The notes below the pieces were generated by a model, which had not been told where the DNA came from, ran no database searches, and saw nothing but the letters and a program-made list of their open reading frames with translations. Positions 44,702 to 53,127 of a stretch of DNA of 53,221 nucleotides are shown here, piece by piece. Origin of the DNA: Paenactinomyces guangxiensis (GTDB lineage: Bacteria; Bacillota; Bacilli; Thermoactinomycetales; Thermoactinomycetaceae). Position 1 is the stretch's first letter. Each line of letters starts with the position of its first letter. The stretch lies in assembly GCF_016055185.1 (NCBI RefSeq), contig NZ_JAECVR010000023.1, positions 1 through 53,221 on the forward strand. The letters run 5' to 3'. The position numbers and the translations under genes were made by a program.

Positions 44702-44733
44702 CAAAGCCCGACCTCAAGATAGGTCGGGCTTTG
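44702..44733 (+). terminator. Strong hairpin after a2, a leaky terminator or processing stem
   Basis: CAAAGCCCGACCT (44702-44714) pairs perfectly with AGGTCGGGCTTTG (44721-44733). Only TTT inside the arm follows, then GCTGTAAG, so termination would be partial. It separates the RNA from the first gene and may balance retron RNA against operon mRNA. Confidence 0.65.
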
Positions 44734-44756
44734 CTGTAAGTACTGGGAGGTTTGGG

Positions 44757-47072
44757 ATGTCTTTAGCAAACGGGGACAAGGACCAATATCGCGGACAAGA
44801 TAAGGAGGAGCGATTCAGGGCATGGTGGGAGCAAGAAGAACAGATTAAGGAGTTGCCATCAGATCTGGAAACATTGTTGGATGACGGAAATGAAGAGACA
44901 TTCCGAAAAATGGTGGTGCAGTTGCAGGAAAGGCCGAATGGTGTAATCCTGTGGGAACTTTATTTATGCGCAAAACCGGCAGCCCGGCAAATCATACATA
45001 ACGTATTGCAGGGGAATGTCTACAAGTACTTGTGTCCGGATCATTTTCGGTACATCAAAGCCATTTACAAACTGGCGGAAAAAAAGCTAGACAGTCAGAT
45101 ATGGGGCTTGTTGGCAAGGATCTTTGATGTATATAGAGGTACCCTGGAAAACGGGGGAGTTTATTCAAATGCTACCTATCGTTATTTAAGAAGAAGAACA
45201 TGGCGGACGCTGCGTAAACTGGGGGAAACGGGTGATTCCAATTTTGTCCGGTTCGCGGTGGATACGCTTATTCATTATACTGAAGCGGATACCCAGGAAC
45301 ACCGCTTTTGCTGCAATAGAGAAAACCTGGTGCGGCTCTGGTTATTTAATCACCTTCTGTTCCGCCATAGTTCCCGGTTGATCTGCCATTACAGCAGCAG
45401 ATGGGATTATGTAAATAAACCCTTGCAGGAGTGCCCTGCGGAGAGGGAAGAAGCGTTTCCGCAATTATGGGATCGCCATCCTGATCAGCTGTGGAGGCTT
45501 ATAAAGGAAGCGAAGCACTCCAGGGTCATATGTTTTGCCATACAAGCTTTAAAAACGGGCAACCCGCCCTATGTAGAATCACTGCCCAGCGAGGCAATGA
45601 TCCCCCTTTTGGATGAAGATAAAACGCCAAAGCGTGATTTTGCGTGCAGGGAGCTGTTGCGGCGTCAAGACTCATATCACCCTGATATAAATGTTTTGTA
45701 CCGAATCATCGATAATCACTGTAGTGACCTCTCTCTCATGGAGCAGGGAGTGCAGTATATTGAAGAGCATGCTTGCAAATGGCCTTCCCAGTTATCTGCA
45801 GAGCTTGTTTGCAGATTGTTGGGCAGTAAGAAAGAACGGTCCACACTCTGGTACTGGAATGCCATATACCGTCTCATCGAAGGGCCTTTGCTGCCGGCTT
45901 TACGGGACGAAGCCAGCTTACCCCTGGCAGATCAATTTTTGAACCACTTTCATCCTCTTATTCAACAAATCGCTGATGATATTTTAGCTCACCTTTCATG
46001 GGAAAAATCACCTTTTACAACTGAAGAATTACTTCCCTGCTTACAAGCCGGCAGGTATGAAGTCCGTGAAGCAGCCAGGCAAGCGCTTTTGAATAATCTG
46101 CATCATTTGACTGTTGATGTGCAAACGCTGATAAAATGGATTTATATTCCTTATGAAGATAATCACGTGTTTCTAACCCAATTTTTCAGTACCCATCTGT
46201 TTACGCTTGTCCCTCTGTTACCAGAGTTGATTCAACAGTTATGGGTGAGGATGATCCGTTCGGATACACCTCAGGTCATTCGTGACTATATACATAAAGA
46301 CTTGCTCGGAAGTCTGTTTTTTGAGGAATTGGTCTGGATTCCGGCTAACCGTGTTATTCACCTTATTAATAACCGGGATCAGGGACTTCAGGAATTGGGG
46401 ACGCGAATGCTGGCAAGAATGACATCTGCGGCATTGAAAATAGAAGAATTGTCTCAATTGGCACAATCCCGATTGTTCGCAGTTCGTGAAAGGGCAAGAA
46501 AGTGGCTGGATGAACAAGCGGGAGGGATTTCAATAGAATGGTGGGTTCAACTGGCAGAAACAGATTGGGAAGATACCAGAGAATGGGTTTTCCGGCATAT
46601 GGAGAGGAAATACGGAGAGGAACTTCCCGCAGAATTTATCTACGGCTTATTGGACAGTTCCATTGAAGTGGTAAGGCAAAGAGGATTGGAATGGGCAAAA
46701 AAGGTTGAGGGTCAACTGGATTTACATGAACTTGTCATTCGTATGTGGGAAAGCCCTCATCCAACGATTTTCCATTATGCTCTGGACAAAGCAAAGCAAT
46801 TAAGCTGGGATGAAGAATATCTTGGGCAATTGGAGCTTTTACTGAGAAAAGTGCTCTTTCAAGTAAACCGGGGAAGAAAAGCAAAAGAAACAGCATTAGA
46901 TCTGCTGGGGAAACTTGGAGGAGAAGGAGGGCCACAATCTGAAATGGCTGTACGTGTGTTGTCAGATTTTGCCCGCAATGGGGGGAAGCGTGATTTTGAG
47001 CGAGTGATGGTTCTGATCACCCGCCTGCGTTCTGTTGTCCCCGGCATAGATTTGCCTGTTGTAATCTCATAA
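44757..47072 (+). CDS. Large HEAT-like repeat protein, retron accessory 1
   Basis: About 771 aa, almost wholly helical, with repeated helix pairs of HEAT type (for example SRLFAVRERARKWLDEQAGG and SSIEVVRQRGLEWAKKVEG). It opens with ERFRAWWEQEEQIKELPSDL and ends VRVLSDFARNGGKRDFERVM. No catalytic motif is seen; it is probably a protein- or nucleic-acid-binding scaffold. ATG 44757 follows GGGAGG. An open frame from GTG 44610 runs through the retron RNA, but that extension is not credible. It is paralogous to the next gene. Confidence 0.8.
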   Translation: MSLANGDKDQYRGQDKEERFRAWWEQEEQIKELPSDLETLLDDGNEETFRKMVVQLQERPNGVILWELYLCAKPAARQIIHNVLQGNVYKYLCPDHFRYIKAIYKLAEKKLDSQIWGLLARIFDVYRGTLENGGVYSNATYRYLRRRTWRTLRKLGETGDSNFVRFAVDTLIHYTEADTQEHRFCCNRENLVRLWLFNHLLFRHSSRLICHYSSRWDYVNKPLQECPAEREEAFPQLWDRHPDQLWRLIKEAKHSRVICFAIQALKTGNPPYVESLPSEAMIPLLDEDKTPKRDFACRELLRRQDSYHPDINVLYRIIDNHCSDLSLMEQGVQYIEEHACKWPSQLSAELVCRLLGSKKERSTLWYWNAIYRLIEGPLLPALRDEASLPLADQFLNHFHPLIQQIADDILAHLSWEKSPFTTEELLPCLQAGRYEVREAARQALLNNLHHLTVDVQTLIKWIYIPYEDNHVFLTQFFSTHLFTLVPLLPELIQQLWVRMIRSDTPQVIRDYIHKDLLGSLFFEELVWIPANRVIHLINNRDQGLQELGTRMLARMTSAALKIEELSQLAQSRLFAVRERARKWLDEQAGGISIEWWVQLAETDWEDTREWVFRHMERKYGEELPAEFIYGLLDSSIEVVRQRGLEWAKKVEGQLDLHELVIRMWESPHPTIFHYALDKAKQLSWDEEYLGQLELLLRKVLFQVNRGRKAKETALDLLGKLGGEGGPQSEMAVRVLSDFARNGGKRDFERVMVLITRLRSVVPGIDLPVVIS

Positions 47073-47160
47073 CATGATCTGTAATTCTGTAAATGGTTCT
47101 GTTTTTGAACAATGAGTTTGTTGTTGAGCGGAAGTCCCAAATAGCAAGGGAGGTTTGGAA
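47073..47160 (+). other. Spacer between the paralogous HEAT genes
   Basis: An 88-bp gap. It contains ATGAGTTTG near 47113, echoing the retron a1 motif, and the ribosome site AGGGAGGTTTGG, which matches that of the first HEAT gene almost exactly. It may be a worn copy of the first gene's leader from the duplication. Confidence 0.3.
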
Positions 47161-49836
47161 ATGAGCAGAGATGACAAATCAGTCACAGGTGGTCAATTAG
47201 ACGCTTTTGAAGAAGAAAATGCCCGTTGGCATGCCTGGTGGAAAGAAGAGAAGGAAATTAAACCGCTGTCCAATTATTTGCAGATATTATTAGAAAAAGA
47301 AGATCCCCAGTTCCCTGAAAAATTTGCCCGGCGTCGCGGCACTGATCCATCTTGGTTGTGGACGTTATATATGCATGGAACGCCCCTGGCACATCGTGCT
47401 CTGTTTAAAACTCTTGAACAAAATGTGTATTTCACAAAAGAACAATATCGATATGTTAAAGGGATTTATAAATTGGCAGAATTGCGTTCTGATTATAAGA
47501 CCTGGGCCAAGCTTACCTGGCTATTTGATACAAGCAGATGGAACAGCAGAGAATACTATACCGGCCATCTGAAACTTTATAGTATGGCAACCGCCAATTA
47601 CTTGCGCCGCCGTTCATGGCGCAAACTGCGTCAGCTGGGGAAAGCCGGATCTGCGGACTATGTGCGGCTGGCAACAGAAATTCTATTAAACTATGACCCT
47701 GAAGATTGGTCCTGGTGGATTAAGACACGGGATGATGAATTAACCGGATACATTCATTTTTTTGTGTTTAACCAGATTCTTTACAGAAATAGTAAACGCT
47801 TTCTCTGTCATGAGAATCGAAAATGGAAACTGGCAGATTTGCCCGAGGAAGATTTAACGCGTTTTCCAGAAGAGCGGGAAGAGGCTTTCCCGGAATTGTG
47901 GGATGATTGTCCGGAGGAACTGCTTCGACTCATTCAAAAAGGCAAAGCGAAACCGGTTATTCAGTTTGCCATTCGTGCGTTAAAGGCCGGAAATATGGAT
48001 TATCTGAACTCGTTGGAGTATCGGGTTTTTATTGATTTACTTGAAAGTGGTCACCCGGTGAAGCGCCAATTTGCGACAGAACAATTATTGCTGAGGATTG
48101 ATCCCAACCAACCGGATTTTTCTCTGTGGATGAAGTTGGCTGTCAACGATGACCCGGAGGTTCAACGATCTGCAATCCGCTTTGTTGAGATGCACGTAGC
48201 GAAGTGGTCATGGGTAAAGTCAATGGAACTGACGGAAATGATTTTGCAGGCGTTGTGCAAAAATCCGGTACCTGAATCAGCAGTGTGTAGTTTAACTGAA
48301 TTGTTGGAAGGAGCACTGGGGTCCTTTTTCCATCAAGCGGCATCTCTGGAAAAAGCGAAACAGTTGTTGGCATCTCTTAATTCTGAAAAGGTTCAGATCC
48401 TTGGAGCCCGCATGTTGCTCCATCTTTATATTGATCTCAAACCCTATACGGAGCTGGATTTAGGGCCGTTTTTAACATCTTCAGTGTATGAAGTGAGAAA
48501 GGTTGCCCAATCCCTGCTTGTAAAGCATTATAAACGATGGAGCATAGATGAAACTTTTGTTTTGGCCCTTGTTGAATATCGGGATAATATTGAGTTGTTT
48601 TTGGAGGAACCGCTACTCTCTGTCTTAAAAGAAATGAACGCAATACAAATTGCGGGACAGTTATTGCAATCACGGGAGCCGGAAACCCGCAGACTGGCAG
48701 CCCGTGTCTTGGACAAGATTCGCCCGGATTATTATACTCCTTTGCAGTTTACGGCAAAACAGCTGATTCCTTTCCTTCTTTCAGGAGAGATTCAGGTAAG
48801 GCAGTCAGCTCGTGAGATTTTAAAATATGATATTTATTATTTTCATGAGCAGATCAATGCAGATTTTCTAATGGAGTGGCTGCTGATTGATGACGAAGAC
48901 CATCAGCGGTATGTATTGGATTGTTTTTCTTACTGGAGGCTGCGGTGGTATTGGAACCAGCAAATCAACAATACTTGGACCCAAATCTTCCCGCAACTAT
49001 GGGCTCGTATGACTCAATCGGATACACCCGAAGGGGTGAGAAACTTTATCCGTGAAGAACTGATGGGCAGGTTGTTCTGGGACAAGATTGACCCGGGTTT
49101 GGACCGTGTCCTCTTGCTGATCAACAGCCGGGATGCGGGACTGCAGGAGTTGGGAGCCCGACTGTTACAACGATGGGAGCCGGGTTCCAAAGAAGTGGGC
49201 GTGGAAGAACTTAGCTCTCTGGCACACTGTCGAATCGCATTTGCCAGAAGAGAGGCACGCGGCTGGTTGGATCGTGTGAAACAGCAATTAAAGGCCGAAG
49301 AGTGGGTCAATCTGGTGGAAACAGATTGGGAAGATACGCGGGGCTGGGTTTTTGAACAGATTGAAAATGCGGCGGAAGAGATGGTCTCGCCAACGCTCAT
49401 CTACGGGCTGCTGGACAGTTCAATCGATGAAGTGAGGCAAAAGGCTATGGAACTGGCGGAACAGTATGAAGAACAGCTGGATGCAAGGGAACTGGTGCTT
49501 CGAGCGAGTGAAAGCCCTTATCTGTCGGTGCTCACCTTTGCAGTTGAACGGGCGCAACAGCTTCGTTGGTCAGCGGAGCACCTCGGGGAACTGGAACTCT
49601 TTTTCAGGCAGATTCTGTTCCGTGTCAACCAGGGGCGTAAAGCGAAGAATTTGGCTTTTAGGCTTTTGGCTCAGTGGGGAGAAGAAAACAAGGAGCTGGC
49701 ACAGGTAGCGGTACGCGTCTTGTCCGATTATGCCCGCAATGGCGGAAAACGGGATTTTGAGCAGGTGCTGGTGATTTTGACTAAGCTCCGGTCCTTGTAT
49801 CCTGAACTTGAGTTGCCGGTTCTTCTGGTTAAATGA
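47161..49836 (+). CDS. Large HEAT-like repeat protein, retron accessory 2
   Basis: About 891 aa, helical throughout, and a paralogue of accessory 1. The two share the N-terminal W-W block (ENARWHAWWKEEKEIKPLSN), a YLRRRSWRKLRQLGKAG segment, and the C-terminal VRVLSDYARNGGKRDFEQVL. Extra repeats make it about 120 residues longer. No enzymatic motif is seen. I start at ATG 47161, which follows AAGGGAGG; TTG 47155 lies 2 codons earlier. It overlaps nothing and precedes the SWIM gene by 24 bp. Confidence 0.82.
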   Translation: MSRDDKSVTGGQLDAFEEENARWHAWWKEEKEIKPLSNYLQILLEKEDPQFPEKFARRRGTDPSWLWTLYMHGTPLAHRALFKTLEQNVYFTKEQYRYVKGIYKLAELRSDYKTWAKLTWLFDTSRWNSREYYTGHLKLYSMATANYLRRRSWRKLRQLGKAGSADYVRLATEILLNYDPEDWSWWIKTRDDELTGYIHFFVFNQILYRNSKRFLCHENRKWKLADLPEEDLTRFPEEREEAFPELWDDCPEELLRLIQKGKAKPVIQFAIRALKAGNMDYLNSLEYRVFIDLLESGHPVKRQFATEQLLLRIDPNQPDFSLWMKLAVNDDPEVQRSAIRFVEMHVAKWSWVKSMELTEMILQALCKNPVPESAVCSLTELLEGALGSFFHQAASLEKAKQLLASLNSEKVQILGARMLLHLYIDLKPYTELDLGPFLTSSVYEVRKVAQSLLVKHYKRWSIDETFVLALVEYRDNIELFLEEPLLSVLKEMNAIQIAGQLLQSREPETRRLAARVLDKIRPDYYTPLQFTAKQLIPFLLSGEIQVRQSAREILKYDIYYFHEQINADFLMEWLLIDDEDHQRYVLDCFSYWRLRWYWNQQINNTWTQIFPQLWARMTQSDTPEGVRNFIREELMGRLFWDKIDPGLDRVLLLINSRDAGLQELGARLLQRWEPGSKEVGVEELSSLAHCRIAFARREARGWLDRVKQQLKAEEWVNLVETDWEDTRGWVFEQIENAAEEMVSPTLIYGLLDSSIDEVRQKAMELAEQYEEQLDARELVLRASESPYLSVLTFAVERAQQLRWSAEHLGELELFFRQILFRVNQGRKAKNLAFRLLAQWGEENKELAQVAVRVLSDYARNGGKRDFEQVLVILTKLRSLYPELELPVLLVK

Positions 49837-49860
49837 TAAAGTGCAAAGGAGGGGACACTT

Positions 49861-51480
49861 TTGCTATTTCAACAAACATACTCCAAACCAAGTCAGATTA
49901 GCCATGCTTCCGGAAAAACAGTGGTTAGTTTCTCCCCGGATTTAGGGAGGGATCCTACTTATTTTCAAGGAAAAATCGCAGATCCTATCCGCTATCGGGA
50001 TGCGATGTGCGCATTAAGAGATGTAGTTGTGTCCGATTTAACTTATAAGCCCAAAGACCATAGTGCCTATCAAGCATGGGTGGAGGAGCAATACATACTG
50101 GATATTGCTGATCAGGTGGCACAGTACAAAGAACTGAGTGAACGGTTAAAAACGGTCCATTCCCGTTTGCGGGAATTACAGATGCTAAGGGATCGGCGGA
50201 ATGGTGACTTCAATAAGGCGAAGCGGCGTTATTTTGATTATCTTTATACCTATGATCGGGCGGGCTGGTTCGTATTAGATCCTGTGATTACGGTTGCTCC
50301 GGACCAGGTTTTCTTCGAAGCTTTTTCCCAGGATGAATCCTCTTACGGACGCTTAGCTGTACGGGAGGATGTATTTAGTGATGTCAAAGAGTTTCAGTAC
50401 GGAACGACCAACATCGATTTTTCTGATGCGCTGTACGGAGAATTATTAAGGATGCGCACCTACCGTCCCACTGAGTTTCAGATCGATCCTGCCGGTTTTG
50501 AGGTGGCGACAGAGGGCCGGGAAGTATACAAGGAACAGAAAATTGATGTCCCGGATAGTTGGATTCGCGGGTTTCTGCAAGTACAGTCAGCGATGAGTCT
50601 GCCAACGGTTTCCTTTGATGTGAAACCGATTGATATTTATAATCTGTGTACTTTTTTGCGCAGACACCGTGAACGGCACAGCCCGCGTTCTCTGCGTTAT
50701 GTGTTAACGCCGGGTGAACCTGTCAAATTGATCATTGAACCCTGGAACGAAAAATTGATATTCAGCGAGTCTGTGTATACGGGTGATGCCACTCGGGAAA
50801 TCCGTACCTGGGGAAGACGGCGACTGTTCCTGTTAGAACGACTACTTCCTTTATCTCGTCGCATTACGATTCATCTATTGGGAACGGGTATGCCCAGCTT
50901 CTATATTGCTGATCTGGGTTCCTTCAGCTTTACCCTGGGATTGTCGGGCTGGACCCGGAATGATTGGGCGCAGGCAGGAAATTTTGATTTGATGATCGGT
51001 GGCGGAAAAGCTGACCCGCGGCAAAGTGCATTAGTTTTCGCTCAGTTAAAATTGCACAAAACGTTATCTTCCAGTGAACTGGCTGCCCGGACACAACTGT
51101 CTCCGGATACAGTACAGGCGGCACTCCGTCAACTGTGCAGCGCCGGCCGGGTGATGTACGATCTGGAAGAGGGAAAATACCGTTTGCGTGAATTGACCCG
51201 TGACCCGCTGCCGATGGAGCAGTTGCAATATGCCAATCCACGTGAAGAAGAAGCAGCCAAGCTGCTCTCAAAAGAAAAAATAACTTTGCAATCAATTGTT
51301 GAAAACGCGGATGAGTATGAGCTTAAAGGGGAAGTCCGTTCATATAAGCCCGTGGTGCGTGTAGATAAAGACGGTCGGATCAAGGATGCTTCTTGCTCCT
51401 GTTATTTTTATAAGCAAAACCGGTTGATGCAGGGACCTTGTGCCCATATGTTGTCATTGATTTTAACCCATCGCAAATAG
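49861..51480 (+). CDS. Winged-helix/SWIM zinc-finger protein, retron accessory 3
   Basis: A 539-aa protein. The middle holds an alpha/beta region and a coiled-coil-like stretch (residues about 70-115). A winged helix lies near 400-445 (LAARTQLSPDTVQAALRQLC, then GRVMYDLEEGKYRL). A SWIM zinc finger is at the C-terminus: C512-x-C514-x12-C527-x-H529. SWIM domains bind DNA or proteins; the pairing suggests it recognises nucleic acid, possibly the msDNA. TTG 49861 follows AAAGGAGGGG. It lies 30 bp before the reverse transcriptase. Confidence 0.85.
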   Translation: MLFQQTYSKPSQISHASGKTVVSFSPDLGRDPTYFQGKIADPIRYRDAMCALRDVVVSDLTYKPKDHSAYQAWVEEQYILDIADQVAQYKELSERLKTVHSRLRELQMLRDRRNGDFNKAKRRYFDYLYTYDRAGWFVLDPVITVAPDQVFFEAFSQDESSYGRLAVREDVFSDVKEFQYGTTNIDFSDALYGELLRMRTYRPTEFQIDPAGFEVATEGREVYKEQKIDVPDSWIRGFLQVQSAMSLPTVSFDVKPIDIYNLCTFLRRHRERHSPRSLRYVLTPGEPVKLIIEPWNEKLIFSESVYTGDATREIRTWGRRRLFLLERLLPLSRRITIHLLGTGMPSFYIADLGSFSFTLGLSGWTRNDWAQAGNFDLMIGGGKADPRQSALVFAQLKLHKTLSSSELAARTQLSPDTVQAALRQLCSAGRVMYDLEEGKYRLRELTRDPLPMEQLQYANPREEEAAKLLSKEKITLQSIVENADEYELKGEVRSYKPVVRVDKDGRIKDASCSCYFYKQNRLMQGPCAHMLSLILTHRK

Positions 51481-51510
51481 AGCAATAAATAAAGTTGGAG
51501 GAGGGGCGAA

Positions 51511-52971
51511 ATGGCCGAAGAAAATCAACAAGAAACTCAACCTTTATCCCGGGAAGAATGGATCGAACGGGTGATGCAAGAGGGAAAGGATGAAGTGATC
51601 CGGCAGGAGATGATCCGCATGGGTTTTTGGTCGGAAAAGCCAATCCCTCCGGAAGAAAAAGCAAAGCAGGAACAGGAAGATGAAGAATATGCCCTGTTGA
51701 CTGAAGAGTTGAATAGGCTGAAACAGGAAAGTGAAAAATTAGGCGATATTGAGTCGATGATCCGTGAACGAAGAAAACAGCGGATCGAGGAGAGCAAACG
51801 GAAACGGGCCGAACGGAAAGCAGAACGGGAGCGGCTCCGGGCAGAGGCCAGGAAACGCTGGGAAGAGTACAAAAGTAAAAATGTGATCCACGTCGGAGCC
51901 GGTTTTTCAAAAGATCTCCAGTCGTTTGACATGGACGAGGAAAAACTGCGTTTAAACAAATTGCCTGTGATTCGGACAGCAGAAGAACTCGCCGGGAAAA
52001 TGGGGATTTCTTTAAGTGAACTGAAATGGCTGACTTATCATCGGGATACAGCAACCATCTGCCATTATCACCGGTTTACCATACCCAAAAAAAGCGGGGG
52101 GATGCGGGAGATTTCCGCACCGAAACCCAAACTGCGACGAGCCCAGGAATGGGTTAAAACCCATATTTTAGGAGGTTCGGAGGTCCACCCGAGCGCATAT
52201 GGATTTATTCCCGGAAGGAGTACGGTTGATAACGCGAAGTGTCATCTGAAGAGAGCTGCGGTCATCAAGATGGATTTGAAAGACTTCTTTCCAAGTATCA
52301 CGTTTTGGCGTGTCAAAGGGTTGTTTCAATCGTTCGGCTATAGTGCAGCGATCAGCACGTTGCTGGCTCTCTTATGTACAGAGCCGCCGCGCAAACAGGT
52401 ACAGTTTGACGGGAAATTTTATTATGTAGCGATTGGTGAGCGCCAGTTGCCGCAAGGCGCTTGCACCAGCCCGGGCATCACCAATCTTTTGTGCCGGCGT
52501 TTAGATCTGCGGTTAACGGGCTTGGGAGAAGCCAACGGCTTTACTTACAGCCGATATGCAGATGATTTGACGTTTTCCTGCGATGAAGAGGGATTGCCAC
52601 AAATGGGCGGGGTAATAAACACGGCCCGCCATATTATCCGTTTTGAAGGATTTCGTGTGAATGAAGAAAAAACGCGGGTTTTGCGCTCTTCCCGCAGGCA
52701 AAAAGTGACGGGTATCGTCTTAAACGAAAAAGTTAACATCAGCCGCAAAGAACTGCGGGCTTTTCGGGCTCTGCTGCACAATGTGGAAAAAACCGGACCA
52801 GAAAAGCAAAATATTTATCATCATCCGGATTTTTGGGGTTATATCAAAGGATACGCCAGCTATATCCGCATGGTTCGTCCAGATCTGAATGAAACCCTTG
52901 AGCAGCAATTGAACCGCATTAACAGAAAGTACAATTTGGAGAAGAGTGCAGTTGCAGAGGCCAAGGGATGA
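51511..52971 (+). CDS. Retron reverse transcriptase
   Basis: A 486-aa protein. Residues 1-125 are a highly charged, probably coiled-coil extension. The RT domain follows with retron-type motifs: NAKCH (NAxxH) at 241-245, MDLKDFFPSI with catalytic D255, LPQGACTSP at 313-321, YADD at 349-352 and VTG at 399-401. The NAxxH and VTG motifs mark retron RTs and distinguish them from group II intron and DGR enzymes. It would prime from the branching G of the RNA at 44481-44700. GGAGGAGGGG precedes ATG 51511. Confidence 0.95.
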   Translation: MAEENQQETQPLSREEWIERVMQEGKDEVIRQEMIRMGFWSEKPIPPEEKAKQEQEDEEYALLTEELNRLKQESEKLGDIESMIRERRKQRIEESKRKRAERKAERERLRAEARKRWEEYKSKNVIHVGAGFSKDLQSFDMDEEKLRLNKLPVIRTAEELAGKMGISLSELKWLTYHRDTATICHYHRFTIPKKSGGMREISAPKPKLRRAQEWVKTHILGGSEVHPSAYGFIPGRSTVDNAKCHLKRAAVIKMDLKDFFPSITFWRVKGLFQSFGYSAAISTLLALLCTEPPRKQVQFDGKFYYVAIGERQLPQGACTSPGITNLLCRRLDLRLTGLGEANGFTYSRYADDLTFSCDEEGLPQMGGVINTARHIIRFEGFRVNEEKTRVLRSSRRQKVTGIVLNEKVNISRKELRAFRALLHNVEKTGPEKQNIYHHPDFWGYIKGYASYIRMVRPDLNETLEQQLNRINRKYNLEKSAVAEAKG

Positions 52972-53090
52972 TTACAGCAATTGGAGGTTGAAAACCCCCG
53001 GTTTCCCATTTAATCGCGGGGTGAAAGACGGCGTTGCTTGGTAATCCTTTAATCAGTTCTTACAAAACCATTAACATAAATTTGTAACCA

Positions 53091-53127
53091 CGAACCCAAT
53101 CCTTCTTCGCTGATTGGGTTCGTTTTT
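53091..53127 (+). terminator. Terminator of the retron operon
   Basis: CGAACCCAAT (53091-53100) pairs perfectly with ATTGGGTTCG (53113-53122), then exactly five T (53123-53127). It ends transcription 120 bp after the RT stop and is the apparent target of the intron at 53128. Confidence 0.9.

Noticed and set aside
44610..44756. N-terminal extension of the first HEAT gene from GTG 44610
   Set aside because: The extension runs through the msd stem and the a2 repeat; it has no ribosome site, while ATG 44757 has GGGAGG at the right distance.
47100..47160. A second retron RNA before the second HEAT gene
   Set aside because: Only a nine-base a1-like motif is present, with no a2 partner, no long stem and no room for an msd.
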